DNA from: Sphingomonas sp. BGYR3
GTDB taxonomy: Bacteria; Pseudomonadota; Alphaproteobacteria; Sphingomonadales; Sphingomonadaceae
Direction of reading: 5' to 3'
DNA length: 64,000 nt
Assembly: GCF_025153455.1 (NCBI RefSeq)
Contig: NZ_JANZNT010000001.1
Span: 1,684,001-1,748,000 of the forward strand
The position numbers and the translations under genes are program-made. The notes beneath the pieces are model-generated. The model ran no database searches and was not told the origin of the DNA. It saw only the letters and a list, made by a program, of their open reading frames with translations. Shown here piece after piece: positions 35,647 to 44,486 of this stretch; within the stretch, counting starts at the first letter, position 1, and every line of letters begins with the position of its first letter.

Positions 35647-35728
35647 GCGGCACCGGCCCGCTCTTCCACCCGGCCACCCATGAGATACTGCCGCTGGGTA
35701 GCCGGGTGCAGGAGCGGGCCGGTGCCGC
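35647..35728. repeat. Long imperfect palindrome between GMC oxidoreductase and autotransporter genes
   Basis: The arms at 35647-35680 and 35695-35728 pair over 34 positions with three mismatches around a 14-base loop; the outer 28 bases contain only two. A transcript of either strand would form a very stable hairpin. It lies 68 bases upstream of the autotransporter start and 77 bases past the oxidoreductase stop, both minus strand. It lacks a T tract, so it may be a repetitive extragenic palindrome or leader structure rather than a standard terminator. Confidence 0.8.
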
Positions 35729-35804
35729 CTAAGCGCCGGGTCTAGGCACGGATTGCGGCGCGGGCAAGGCGCAATCGACGTTTGCGCGACGGGGCGCGGG
35801 GGCC

Positions 35805-37400
35805 TTAACGGGCGCGGCGCAGATGGTCCGCGACAAAGGATGCGCACCGCTCGCCGATCATCACGCTGGGCGCATTGGTGTTGCCCCCGATCAGCGTCGG
35901 CATGATCGACGCATCGGCAATCCACAGCCCGTCCATGCCGCGCACCGCGAGGCCAGGATCGCAGACCGCGTCGGCATCCGATCCCATGCGCGCGGTGCCG
36001 ACAGGATGATAGATGGTATCGGCCCGCGCCCGGATCATCGCGGCCAGCGCCGCGCCATCCTCAAGGTCCACCGGATGGCGATCCACACCGCCCCAGGCGC
36101 GCACCTCCGGCGCATCCAGCATCCGGTACATGGTGCGGACCCCGGCGATCAGGCGATCGAGATCGCGCCCGTCGGACAGAAAGGCCGGGTCGATCAGCGG
36201 CGGGGTGGCCGGATCGCCCGATTGCAGCCGCACCGTCCCCCGGCTTTCGGGGCGCAGGACACAGGCATGACAGCTGAACCCATGGCCCGGCACTGCGGTC
36301 CGGCCATGATCCTCGACGATCGCGATCAGGAAATGCAGCTGGATATCCGGCGCGGGCAACGCCGGATCCGTGCGGAAAAACGCCCCCGCCTCGGCATAGG
36401 GGGTCGTCATAGGGCCGGTGCGGGCGACGAACCAGCGGGCCATGTCGCGCAGCCCCTTGACCGACCCGATCAGCGACCGCCCCAGAAACCCGGTGCCGGG
36501 GGTGGAAAAACAGGCGGTGTAATCAAGATGGTCCTGCAGATTGCCGCCAACCTGCGCGCGGTCGATCAGCACGGGGATGCCGTGCCCGGCCAGATGGTCC
36601 GCCGGCCCGATGCCGGACAGCATCAGCAGCTGCGGCGTACCGAACACGCCCCCGGCCAGCACGACGCCGCGTCGCGCACGGACCGTGTGCACCCGCCCAC
36701 CCTGCCGATAGCGGACGCCGACGGCGCGTCCGTCCTGAAACAGGATGCGTTCGGCCAGCGTCTCCGTCTGCACCGAGACGCTGGCCCGGCCCCGAGCGGG
36801 ATCGAGATAGGCGCGCGCCGCGCTCCAGCGTTCGCCGCCATGCTGCGTCACCTGATACAGCCCGGCGCCATCCTGTCGCGCGCCGTTGAAATCATCGTTG
36901 CGGGGGATCTGCATCCGTTCGGCGGCGCGGATAAAGCCTTCGCACGCCGGATGGGCATGGCTTTGGTCGCTGACCCGCAGCGGGCCGTCGGCCCCGTGCC
37001 AGGCATCGGCGCCGCGGGCATTGCCCTCTGCCCGGCGAAACCAGGGGAGCACATCGTCCCAGCCCCAGCCGGTACAGCCAAGCGAGGCCCAATGGTCATA
37101 ATCCCAGGGATGACCCCGGACATAGAGCATGGCGTTGATCGCGCTGGACCCGCCCAGCCCCCGCCCCCGCGGCTGATAGCCGCACCGGCCATCCAGCCCC
37201 GGCTGAGGCACGGTTTCGAACCGCCAGTTCACCGTCCGCTTCTGAAACGGCATCATGCCGGGCATCCGCGTGCGCCAGCCATCGGCACGGCCGCCCGCCT
37301 CCAGCAGACAGACGGTCAGCGCCGGATCCTCGCTCAGGCGGCCTGTGGCGGCACAGCCCCCGGATCCGCCCCCGACGACGACGATATCGGCTTCGTCCAT
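35805..37400 (-). CDS. GMC-family FAD oxidoreductase (alcohol/choline dehydrogenase-like)
   Basis: 531 residues from ATG 37400. The FAD motif VVGGGSGGCAATGRLSEDP is at the N-terminus, then GRGLGGSSAINAMLYVRG (GMC signature 1) and SGIGPADHLAGHGI (signature 2). The C-terminal catalytic region has YHPVGTARMG with the active-site His and GGNTNAPSVMIGE with Asn. It oxidises an alcohol group with FAD, substrate unknown; typical length for the family. The sterol-desaturase-like gene upstream overlaps its start by 67 bp in another frame, so the two proteins are probably made together and may act in one oxidation pathway. Confidence 0.93.
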   Translation of the reverse strand: MDEADIVVVGGGSGGCAATGRLSEDPALTVCLLEAGGRADGWRTRMPGMMPFQKRTVNWRFETVPQPGLDGRCGYQPRGRGLGGSSAINAMLYVRGHPWDYDHWASLGCTGWGWDDVLPWFRRAEGNARGADAWHGADGPLRVSDQSHAHPACEGFIRAAERMQIPRNDDFNGARQDGAGLYQVTQHGGERWSAARAYLDPARGRASVSVQTETLAERILFQDGRAVGVRYRQGGRVHTVRARRGVVLAGGVFGTPQLLMLSGIGPADHLAGHGIPVLIDRAQVGGNLQDHLDYTACFSTPGTGFLGRSLIGSVKGLRDMARWFVARTGPMTTPYAEAGAFFRTDPALPAPDIQLHFLIAIVEDHGRTAVPGHGFSCHACVLRPESRGTVRLQSGDPATPPLIDPAFLSDGRDLDRLIAGVRTMYRMLDAPEVRAWGGVDRHPVDLEDGAALAAMIRARADTIYHPVGTARMGSDADAVCDPGLAVRGMDGLWIADASIMPTLIGGNTNAPSVMIGERCASFVADHLRRAR

Positions 37401-38314
37401 GGGCGATCCCTTTCTGTTGCATCGGGCCCGACTTGCGCGGCCAGCCAGCGGGCACGGATTTGTCCGCTTGTCTCGCGAGTGGCGTCATGCGTCCAGCCGG
37501 GTTCGCGCGCGATATAGCGCCAGCGGTCGGCCCAGCCGGGCGCGCGGATCAGATCGCGGGCAATGGCGATCCATTCGTGAAACGCCGCCCACAAAATGTC
37601 GAACCGCCCCAGATCGTGGACGATGCCATAGCGCGGGCGATCGTCATCGCGTTCGGGCGTGAACGTGCCGAACATCCGGTCCCACACGATGAACACGCCG
37701 GCATAGTTGGTGTCGAGATAGCGGGGATTGGTCGCATGATGCACGCGGTGATGCGATGGCGTGTTCATCACCGCTTCGAACCAGCGCGGCATCCGCTCGA
37801 TCATCTCCGTATGAATCCAGAACTGATAGATCAGGTTCAGCCCGGCGCAGAAGAACACCATGGCGGGGGGAAAACCGATCAGGAACAGCGGCAGCCGGAA
37901 CAGGAACGCCAGGCTGAAAAAACCGGTCCAGCTCTGACGCAGCGCGGTCGACAGATTGTAATGCTGGCTGCTGTGATGGATCACATGGCTGGCCCAGAAC
38001 CAGCGGACGCGGTGGGCGCTGCGGTGAAAGGCATAATAGGCAAGGTCGTCCAGCACGAACGCCGCGACAAACCAGTACCACTGCCAGCCAATGTCAAACA
38101 TCCGGAACTGATGCACCCAGACCGCGATGGCGAACACCGTGCCCGCCGCCAGGGCGGATGCGACCGTGCTGCCCAGCCCGAGCATCAGCGAGGTCAGCGT
38201 ATCGCGCGGGCAATATCGCCCCCGGTCCCGCATCCGGGCGACCAGCATTTCGGCCAGCACCAGCAGGACGAACCCAGGGATCGCAAGCGTGACGGGATCA
38301 GGCAGCCTCTCCAT
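37334..38314 (-). CDS. Sterol desaturase/fatty acid hydroxylase family protein
   Basis: 326 residues from ATG 38314. Four to five membrane helices carry the di-iron histidine boxes: HRSAH, HVIHHSSQH and HRVHHAT. These define the membrane fatty acid hydroxylase/sterol desaturase superfamily, which uses oxygen to hydroxylate or desaturate lipids. The last 22 codons overlap the start of the GMC oxidoreductase gene by 67 bp, an unusually long overlap; the tail after residue 290 is poorly conserved-looking. It is 31 bp after a small membrane-protein gene, likely in the same operon. Confidence 0.9.
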   Translation of the reverse strand: MERLPDPVTLAIPGFVLLVLAEMLVARMRDRGRYCPRDTLTSLMLGLGSTVASALAAGTVFAIAVWVHQFRMFDIGWQWYWFVAAFVLDDLAYYAFHRSAHRVRWFWASHVIHHSSQHYNLSTALRQSWTGFFSLAFLFRLPLFLIGFPPAMVFFCAGLNLIYQFWIHTEMIERMPRWFEAVMNTPSHHRVHHATNPRYLDTNYAGVFIVWDRMFGTFTPERDDDRPRYGIVHDLGRFDILWAAFHEWIAIARDLIRAPGWADRWRYIAREPGWTHDATRETSGQIRARWLAAQVGPDATERDRPWTKPISSSSGADPGAVPPQAA

Positions 38315-38345
38315 GACCCCATCAGCCTAATCGCTCCAGCGAAAC

Positions 38346-38711
38346 TTACAAGTATGTCAGTAAGGCCGGATCGCGGGGCAGCGACATGGTGCCGATCCGG
38401 GGATCGCCAGTGTCCAGACGGATGGCGTCCGGTTCCCCCGTCATCACCAGCGGCAGCGCAAGCGGCACGACAATCACGCCCATGCCATGCTGGCGGATGG
38501 CTACCGCCGTCCCCTGCCCCAGCACCAGCGCGGTGCGCCCGGCATCCCCGACGAACGCCCGGTCGCCGGTGAATCCGATCACGCGTTCAGCGGCGATCCG
38601 GCACGCCTGATCCCCGGTCAGCGGTTGGGCGATGCCAAGGCCGAGCAGCCGGGCAACCCCGGCCAGCGCCAGGATGGCGACCAGCGACCCGGCCAGGACC
38701 GCCCAGCTCAT
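38346..38711 (-). CDS. Small membrane-anchored hypothetical protein
   Basis: 121 residues. One N-terminal membrane helix (MSWAVLAGSLVAILALAGVA) is followed by a soluble beta-rich part containing RVIGFTGDRAFVGDAGRTAL. No family is recognised. The ATG at 38711 overlaps the stop of the TIGR01244 gene by 4 bp, so it is co-translated with that gene and belongs to the recQ-to-GMC run. Confidence 0.75.
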   Translation of the reverse strand: MSWAVLAGSLVAILALAGVARLLGLGIAQPLTGDQACRIAAERVIGFTGDRAFVGDAGRTALVLGQGTAVAIRQHGMGVIVVPLALPLVMTGEPDAIRLDTGDPRIGTMSLPRDPALLTYL

Positions 38712-39142
38712 CCCTGATGCGACAGCTGATCCAGCAGCGGGCGGATGGCGGACAGGTCATAGCCCGCGCCTGCGCCTGCATCGATGATCGCATCGGCATC
38801 GCCTCCGCCGCGCGCTTCGGCCAGTGCCCACAGGTTGCAGCTGCGCGTGCCCGACCGGCAATAGGCGAGCACCGGGCCGTCGGCCGCCGCCAGCGCGCCG
38901 GCCATCGCCTCCACCTGCGGCAGGGAAAATCCGGCATGCGTGACCGGAATGGCGGTATAGGCCATGCCCGCCGCCTCTGCCGCCGCCCGGATGGCGTCTC
39001 CGGCGGGCTGGCCGGTTTCCTCGTCATCGGGGCGGTTATTCACGATGGCGACAAATCCCGCCTGTTTCAGGGCAGCGATATCGGCGGCGTCGATCTGCGG
39101 CGCCACGCTGATCCGGTCATTGATGCGGCGGATGGTCGGCAT
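38708..39142 (-). CDS. TIGR01244-family phosphatase/sulfurtransferase-like protein
   Basis: 144 residues from ATG 39142. The family opening IRRINDRISVAPQIDAADIA and the block IVNNRPDDEETGQP precede the P-loop YCRSGTRSCNLWA, in which the Cys-x5-Arg loop is the nucleophile site of the dual-specificity phosphatase fold. Related domains occur in Blh-type beta-lactamase-hydrolase-like proteins linked to sulfide detoxification. The substrate here is unknown. It is 12 bp after recQ and overlaps the next gene by 4 bp. Confidence 0.9.
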   Translation of the reverse strand: MPTIRRINDRISVAPQIDAADIAALKQAGFVAIVNNRPDDEETGQPAGDAIRAAAEAAGMAYTAIPVTHAGFSLPQVEAMAGALAAADGPVLAYCRSGTRSCNLWALAEARGGGDADAIIDAGAGAGYDLSAIRPLLDQLSHQG

Positions 39143-39154
39143 GGACAGTCTCCC

Positions 39155-40933
39155 TTAATCCCGGTGGTCCTTTATGACCTTCAGGAACGCATCGCCATAG
39201 GCATCCAGCTTGCGCGCGCCGATGCCCGGGATTTCCGCCATCGCCGCCCGGTTGCCCGGCCGGATCAGCGCCAAGTCGCGCAGCACGGCGTCGTGAAAGA
39301 TGACATAGGGCGGCAGGCCGGTTTCCTGGGCGATCTCGCGGCGAAGGGCGCGCAATGCCTCGAACAGCGGATTGCCGATGGGGTTCGCGCCGCCGCCGGA
39401 CCCGCCGCCGCGCCGCGACCGCCGTTCGGCCTTTGGCGGGACGATCAGGCGCAGGTCCGATTCCCCCTTCAGCAGCGGCCGGGCCGCCGGGCCGAGCATC
39501 AGGCCGCCATGCTCGGTCGGGCGCAGCGCGTCGCGGACCAGCAGGGCGCGCTGCACCGGTTTCATCAGCGCCGCGTCGGTCGCATCGGCAATGCCCCAGA
39601 CGGACAGCCGTTCATGCCCGTTCATCAGGCTACGCTCGGTCGATTTGCCGGTCAGCACGCTTTCGATATAGCCCGCGCCGAAACTCTGGCCGGTGCGATA
39701 GACGGCGGACAGATATTTCTGCGCCGCCACCGTTGCGTCGATCGCCTGGGGCGGATCGATGCAGTTGTCGCAATTTCCACAGGGGCTGGCCAGCGTTTCG
39801 CCAAAATGGGCAAGCAGCAGCTGACGCCGGCATCCTGCGGTTTCCACCAGCGCGCCAAGCGCCCCCAGCCGTGCCCGCTCGCCCGCATGGCGACCCTGAT
39901 CCATCTCGCCGATCCGCTGGCGCGCACGGGCGAAATCGTCCGCGCCCCAGAACAGATGCGCCGTTGCCGGATCGCCGTCACGACCGGCGCGGCCGGTTTC
40001 CTGATAATAGCCCTCGATCGATTTGGGCAGCGCGGCATGGGCGACAAAGCGGACATCGGGTTTGTCGATGCCCATGCCGAACGCGACGGTGGCACAGATG
40101 ACCATGTCCTCGCTGGCGACGAACGCGGCCTGAATGGCGGCGCGCACCGACGGGTCCAGCCCGGCATGATAGGCACGGGTCGGCCGCCCCGACGCCGCCA
40201 GACTGTCCGCCAGCCGTTCGGCAGCGGCGCGGGTGGGGGCATAGACGATGCCGGGGCCGGGATTATCCTCGATCACCCGCAGGATCTGACGCGTCCCCTG
40301 ATCGCGCGGGGCAATGCTGTAGCGGATGTTGGGCCGGTCGAACCCGGCAACGATCATCCCGTCGGCGGGGATCCCGAGCTGTTCCAGGATATCGGCACGG
40401 GTATGCGCATCGGCCGTCGCCGTCAGCGCAAGGCGCGGGACGGACGGAAAGGCATCCAGCAGCGGCCGGAGCAGCCGGTAATCCGGGCGGAAATCATGGC
40501 CCCATTCGCTGACGCAATGCGCCTCGTCGATCGCGAACAGGGCGATGCGGCCCTGCCCCAGCAGATCGCGAAAGGATTGGGACGATGCCCGTTCCGGTGC
40601 GGCGTACAGCAGGTCCAGCTCGCCCGCCCGGAACCGGGCGATGGTTTCGGCGCGGTTGTCATCCACGCTGGTCAGCGTCGCAGCGCGGATGCCCACCGCC
40701 TCTGCCGCGCGCAACTGATCGTGCATCAGGGCGATCAGCGGCGAAATCACCAGCGCGGTGCCGTCGAGCATCACCGATGGCAGCTGATAGGTCAGCGATT
40801 TGCCGGCTCCCGTCGGCATCACGGCCAGCGTCCGGCGCCCGGACAGCACCCGGTCGATCACATCGCGCTGGACGCCGCGAAAGGCGGGATAGCCGAACAG
40901 CGATTGCAGGACGGCAATGGGATCGGCGGGCAT
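39155..40933 (-). CDS. recQ: ATP-dependent DNA helicase RecQ
   Basis: 592 residues from ATG 40933. Helicase motif I is VMPTGAGKSLTYQLP, motif II DEAHCVSEWGHDFRPDY and motif VI QETGRAGRDG. The zinc-binding RQC part has CRRQLLLAHF and CGNCDNC. An HRDC domain near the C-terminus includes LPPYVIFHDAVLRDLA and ends IGARKLDAYGDAFLKVI. It unwinds DNA in RecF-pathway recombination and fork repair. It leads a minus-strand series of five closely spaced genes ending with the GMC oxidoreductase, a mix of unrelated functions that may simply be co-transcribed. Confidence 0.97.
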   Translation of the reverse strand: MPADPIAVLQSLFGYPAFRGVQRDVIDRVLSGRRTLAVMPTGAGKSLTYQLPSVMLDGTALVISPLIALMHDQLRAAEAVGIRAATLTSVDDNRAETIARFRAGELDLLYAAPERASSQSFRDLLGQGRIALFAIDEAHCVSEWGHDFRPDYRLLRPLLDAFPSVPRLALTATADAHTRADILEQLGIPADGMIVAGFDRPNIRYSIAPRDQGTRQILRVIEDNPGPGIVYAPTRAAAERLADSLAASGRPTRAYHAGLDPSVRAAIQAAFVASEDMVICATVAFGMGIDKPDVRFVAHAALPKSIEGYYQETGRAGRDGDPATAHLFWGADDFARARQRIGEMDQGRHAGERARLGALGALVETAGCRRQLLLAHFGETLASPCGNCDNCIDPPQAIDATVAAQKYLSAVYRTGQSFGAGYIESVLTGKSTERSLMNGHERLSVWGIADATDAALMKPVQRALLVRDALRPTEHGGLMLGPAARPLLKGESDLRLIVPPKAERRSRRGGGSGGGANPIGNPLFEALRALRREIAQETGLPPYVIFHDAVLRDLALIRPGNRAAMAEIPGIGARKLDAYGDAFLKVIKDHRD

Positions 40934-40994
40934 CGCCTGCCCTTAGGCCGCAGGCACCCCCACGGCAACCGGCACCAGGATCAACCGATCGGGA

Positions 40995-41540
40995 TCAGTT
41001 GGTCAGCCCGCGCGCGATCGGCATGTTCCAGCCATTCCACTGGCACAGCCGGCCCATCGCTTCGTTCTTGCGCCGTTCGGCGGCAGGGTCGCGCCGGGCA
41101 TCGGGCATGACCAGCGAGGCGCGCAGCAGCCATTGCGTGCGCAGCGCCGTCACGCGTTCCGGCAGGCAGAAGATCGGGCCGTATCCGGCAACCTGCCCCT
41201 GATCGAACAACTGTTCCAGCGTGGCCTGAACCTCGACGGCGCTGACCGCCATTTCACCGCCCGCATTGATGCGTGCCGCCAGCGTTGCCGCATCGGCACC
41301 GCCAGGCAGATCGGCCAGCAGGTCAAACAGGTCGAGCGCGATGCGGGCCGAGAGAATATCGTCCAGCGCCGCGGCGACCGGGCGGACCGGCGGCGTCATC
41401 GGCCAGGTCGCGGTAACACTGGTGGCAGGATAGAGGTCGGCGATGCTTTCGGTCGGCTGACGACCGAGAAACAGCCGCTTTACCATGGACAGAAACCCCT
41501 GTCCGTGCACGGCATCAGCCTTTGCGACCCGCATCCGCAT
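40995..41540 (-). CDS. Hypothetical protein next to the carotenoid operon
   Basis: 181 residues from ATG 41540, chosen because AGGAGA lies about 10 bases ahead; GTG 41549 and ATG 41486 are other choices. The N-terminus is basic, the middle (DILSARIALDLFDLLADLPG) is helical, and the tail has WLLRASLVMPDARRDPAAER. No signal, membrane segment or known domain is recognised. It is divergent from crtY, 207 bp away, so it could share regulation with the carotenoid genes, but nothing in its sequence indicates a pigment role. Confidence 0.6.
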   Translation of the reverse strand: MRMRVAKADAVHGQGFLSMVKRLFLGRQPTESIADLYPATSVTATWPMTPPVRPVAAALDDILSARIALDLFDLLADLPGGADAATLAARINAGGEMAVSAVEVQATLEQLFDQGQVAGYGPIFCLPERVTALRTQWLLRASLVMPDARRDPAAERRKNEAMGRLCQWNGWNMPIARGLTN

Positions 41541-41747
41541 TGCGACCACCTCTCCTGTTTCACATTTATTACCCTATTGTAGATTTTCGACAAATAGAAA
41601 TTGGTAAATGTGCGTAATCGATAAAACTGTTCTGCGGCTGTCCAGAAAAACGCGGCCATGACGTCATTCTTTATTTTGTGCATTGCAGCACAGCGCGACA
41701 GGCTGCGCGCCCTTCCCCTGTGTCGGGCGATCGGCTAGGCCATCGAT
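41541..41747 (+). promoter_or_regulatory. AT-rich promoter region of the carotenoid operon
   Basis: This 207-bp gap is visibly AT-rich at 41560-41640 compared with its neighbours. It contains the palindrome TGACGTCA (41659-41666) and an inverted repeat TGTGC-ATTGCA-GCACA (41677-41692), which are operator candidates for crtYI or the divergent gene. No firm -35/-10 pair could be named. Confidence 0.5.
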
Positions 41748-42935
41748 ATGGCGAACATCATCCGGTGCGATCTGGCCGTCGTCGGCGGCGGCCTTGCGGG
41801 TTCGCTGATCGCGCTGGCGTTGCATCGCGCACGGCCGGACCTGGAATTACGGCTGATCGAGGCCGGGCCACGGCTTGGCGGCAATCACCTCTGGTCGTTC
41901 TTTACCGGCGACATCGATGCTGCCGACCGGTGGATGGTCGATCCGCTGATCGTCCATCATTGGCAACAGCACGCGGTCCGCTTTCCCGCCCACCGCCGCA
42001 TGATCGGTCAGGGATATCACAGCATCGAATCGGCGCGGCTGGACCGGATCGTGCAGGAACGGTTGCCCGCGTACCGGATCCTGACGGGCACACCGGTGGC
42101 AGAAGTCGCGCCAACCCATGTCGAACTGGCCAATGGTGACCGGATCGAGGCGGGCGGCGTGATCGATTGCCGCGGACCGGGCGATACCGGCCTGCTCGAC
42201 CTCGGCTGGCAGAAGTTCATCGGACAGGAACTGGAGCTGGCCGCCCCGCACGATCAGCCCGATCCGGTCATCATGGACGCCACGGTGCCGCAGATCGACG
42301 GATACCGCTTTGTCTATTGCCTGCCCTTTTCGCCCACCACGATGTTTGTCGAGGACACCTATTACAGCGACACGCCCGATCTTGACCTGACACCGCTCGA
42401 CCACCGGCCGGGGGCGAATGGCGACCCGCTGATGCCGCGCATCGCCGATTATGCGGCGGCGCAGGGGTGGCAGGTGGAGCGCGTTGCACGGACCGAGATG
42501 GGCGCGCTGCCCGTGGCGATGGACGGCGATTTCGATGGCTATTGGCGTTCCGGCGGCATCGGCGTGGCAAAGGGCGGGATGCGCGCCGGGCTGTTCCATC
42601 CGCTGACCGGTTATTCCCTGCCCGACAGCGTCCGGCTGGCGGCGCTGCTGGCGCGCACGGGCGACCTGTCCGGCGCTGGGCTGCACGACCTGACCCTGAA
42701 TTACGCCCGGTCCGTGTGGAAATCGCGCGGATTTTACCGAATGCTGACCAAGATGCTGTTCCGAGCCGCCGATCCCGGCGACCGATACCGCGTCATGGAA
42801 CGCTTCTACCGGCTGAATCCGGTATTGATTGGCCGCTTCTATGCGGGCCAATCGACATTGTTCGACAAGGCTCGCATCTTGACCGGCAAGCCGCCGGTGC
42901 CCATCGGCCGGGCCATTGCCGCCATCAGGGAGTGA
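41748..42935 (+). CDS. crtY: Lycopene beta-cyclase
   Basis: 395 residues from ATG 41748. The dinucleotide-binding motif is DLAVVGGGLAGSLIALALH, followed by the CrtY marks GPRLGGNHLWSFF and YRFVYCLPFSPTTMFVEDTY; the last stretch contains the FVEDTYYS block conserved in bacterial CrtY. It converts lycopene to beta-carotene, the precursor of the yellow hydroxylated carotenoids of sphingomonads. It is the first gene of the crt operon, and its stop lies 5 bases before the crtI start. Confidence 0.95.
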   Translation: MANIIRCDLAVVGGGLAGSLIALALHRARPDLELRLIEAGPRLGGNHLWSFFTGDIDAADRWMVDPLIVHHWQQHAVRFPAHRRMIGQGYHSIESARLDRIVQERLPAYRILTGTPVAEVAPTHVELANGDRIEAGGVIDCRGPGDTGLLDLGWQKFIGQELELAAPHDQPDPVIMDATVPQIDGYRFVYCLPFSPTTMFVEDTYYSDTPDLDLTPLDHRPGANGDPLMPRIADYAAAQGWQVERVARTEMGALPVAMDGDFDGYWRSGGIGVAKGGMRAGLFHPLTGYSLPDSVRLAALLARTGDLSGAGLHDLTLNYARSVWKSRGFYRMLTKMLFRAADPGDRYRVMERFYRLNPVLIGRFYAGQSTLFDKARILTGKPPVPIGRAIAAIRE

Positions 42936-42940
42936 ATGAA

Positions 42941-44419
42941 GTGAAAACCGCAGTGGTGATCGGATCGGGCTTTGGCGGACTGGCGCTGGCGATCCGCCTG
43001 CAATCGGCCGGCGTCGACACCACCATCCTGGAGGCGCGGGACAAGCCGGGTGGCCGCGCCTATCACTGGGTGAAGGACGGCTTCACCTTTGACGCCGGGC
43101 CGACGGTCATCACCGCGCCCGAGGCGCTGGAGGAGCTGTGGTCGCTGTCGGGCAACCGGATGGCCGACGATGTCGAGCTGGTTCCGGTCAGCCCCTTCTA
43201 TCGCCTCAACTGGCCGGACGGCACCAATTTCGATTACACCAATGACGACACCGTGCTGCGCGCGGAAATCGCCAAGCTCGATCCGGGCGATATCGCGGGA
43301 TACGCCCGGTTCCTCGAATATTCGAAGGGCGTTTACGAAGAGGGGTATGTCAAGCTGGGCGATGTCGCCTTTCTCGACTTTGCCTCGATGGTCAAGGCCG
43401 CGCCCGCGCTTATGAAATATCAGGCGTGGCGTTCCGTCTATTCGATGGTGTCGAGCTTTGTTAAGAACGAGAAGCTGCGCCAGGCGCTGTCGTTCCACAC
43501 GCTGCTGGTCGGCGGCGATCCGATGAAGACCAGCGCCATCTATGCGCTCATCCACAAGCTGGAGCGCGACGGCGGGGTATGGTTTGCCAAGGGCGGGACC
43601 AACCGTCTGGTGGCAGGCATGGTTGCGCTGTTCGAGCGGCTGGGCGGCAAGCTGCGCCTGTCCGATCCCGTCGCATCCATCGACACGCTGGGCGACCGGG
43701 TGACCGGCGTGACGACCGAAAGCGGCTTTCACGTCGATTGCGACGCGGTGGCGAGCAATGCCGACCTGATGCACAGCTACAAGGACCTGCTGTCCGGATC
43801 GCGTTCGGCACGGCGGACGGCGGGATCGCTGGAAAAGAAGCGGTTTTCGCCCAGCCTGTTCGTGGTGCATTTCGGACTGAAAGGGACCTGGCCCGGCATC
43901 CCGCACCACATGATCCTGTTCGGCCCGCGCTATAAGGGCCTGCTGGCCGACATTTACGACCATGGCGTGCTGGCCGAGGATTTCAGCCTGTATCTGCACC
44001 ATCCGACGGTCACCGATCCCGCAATGGCGCCAGAGGGTCATTCGACCTTCTACGCCCTGTGCCCCGTGCCGCATCAGGGCAAGTTCCCGGCAAACTGGGA
44101 CGAGGTCGGCCCCATTCTGGAAAAGCGGATCCTGGACGAGGTGGGCCGTCGCCTGATCCCGGACATTCACGAGCGGATCGTCACCAAGTTCAGCTATATG
44201 CCCAGCGACTTCGTTCAGGACCTGAACGCCCATCTGGGCAGCGCGTTCAGCCTGGAGCCGCTGTTGACGCAGAGCGCATATTTCCGGGCGCACAACCGCG
44301 ACGATCATATCCCGAACCTGTATTTCGTAGGCGCGGGCACGCATCCGGGCGCGGGCATCCCCGGCGTCGTCGGCAGCGCAAAGGCGACGGCGCGGCTGAT
44401 GCTGGGCACGGGCGACTGA
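42941..44419 (+). CDS. crtI: Phytoene desaturase
   Basis: 492 residues from GTG 42941, chosen because AGGGAG lies 8 bases ahead and the protein then begins VKTAVVIGSGFGGLALAIRL; an ATG at 42936 meets a stop two codons later. The FAD motif GSGFGGLALA, EARDKPGGRAYHW and DAGPTVITAPEALEELW are typical of CrtI. The C-terminal signature is YFVGAGTHPGAGIPGVVGSA. It desaturates phytoene to lycopene. It is followed after 6 bases by a strong hairpin. Confidence 0.96.
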   Translation: MKTAVVIGSGFGGLALAIRLQSAGVDTTILEARDKPGGRAYHWVKDGFTFDAGPTVITAPEALEELWSLSGNRMADDVELVPVSPFYRLNWPDGTNFDYTNDDTVLRAEIAKLDPGDIAGYARFLEYSKGVYEEGYVKLGDVAFLDFASMVKAAPALMKYQAWRSVYSMVSSFVKNEKLRQALSFHTLLVGGDPMKTSAIYALIHKLERDGGVWFAKGGTNRLVAGMVALFERLGGKLRLSDPVASIDTLGDRVTGVTTESGFHVDCDAVASNADLMHSYKDLLSGSRSARRTAGSLEKKRFSPSLFVVHFGLKGTWPGIPHHMILFGPRYKGLLADIYDHGVLAEDFSLYLHHPTVTDPAMAPEGHSTFYALCPVPHQGKFPANWDEVGPILEKRILDEVGRRLIPDIHERIVTKFSYMPSDFVQDLNAHLGSAFSLEPLLTQSAYFRAHNRDDHIPNLYFVGAGTHPGAGIPGVVGSAKATARLMLGTGD

Positions 44420-44425
44420 TCCGGC

Positions 44426-44451
44426 GGGCCGGGACCCGCGTGTCCCGGCCC
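44426..44451 (+). other. Intercistronic hairpin after crtI
   Basis: GGGCCGGGAC and GTCCCGGCCC pair perfectly over 10 bp with a 6-base loop, starting 6 bases after the crtI stop. No T tract follows. Inside an operon it may stabilise the upstream message or reduce read-through into LOG and crtB. Confidence 0.7.
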
Positions 44452-44486
44452 TAGCCAGCCCCGGCATTCCCGCCTATCGGGGCGGC

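Noticed and set aside
38717..41110. A 797-residue plus-strand frame antisense to recQ
   Set aside because: Covers recQ and neighbours in antisense; the recQ motifs are clear on the other strand.
41677..41692. A PpsR-type site (TGT-N12-ACA) in the crt promoter region
   Set aside because: The spacing is 10, not 12, so it does not fit the known operator; kept only as a generic inverted repeat.
42839..44467. A 542-residue minus-strand frame antisense to crtI
   Set aside because: No motif; crtI signatures are complete on the plus strand.
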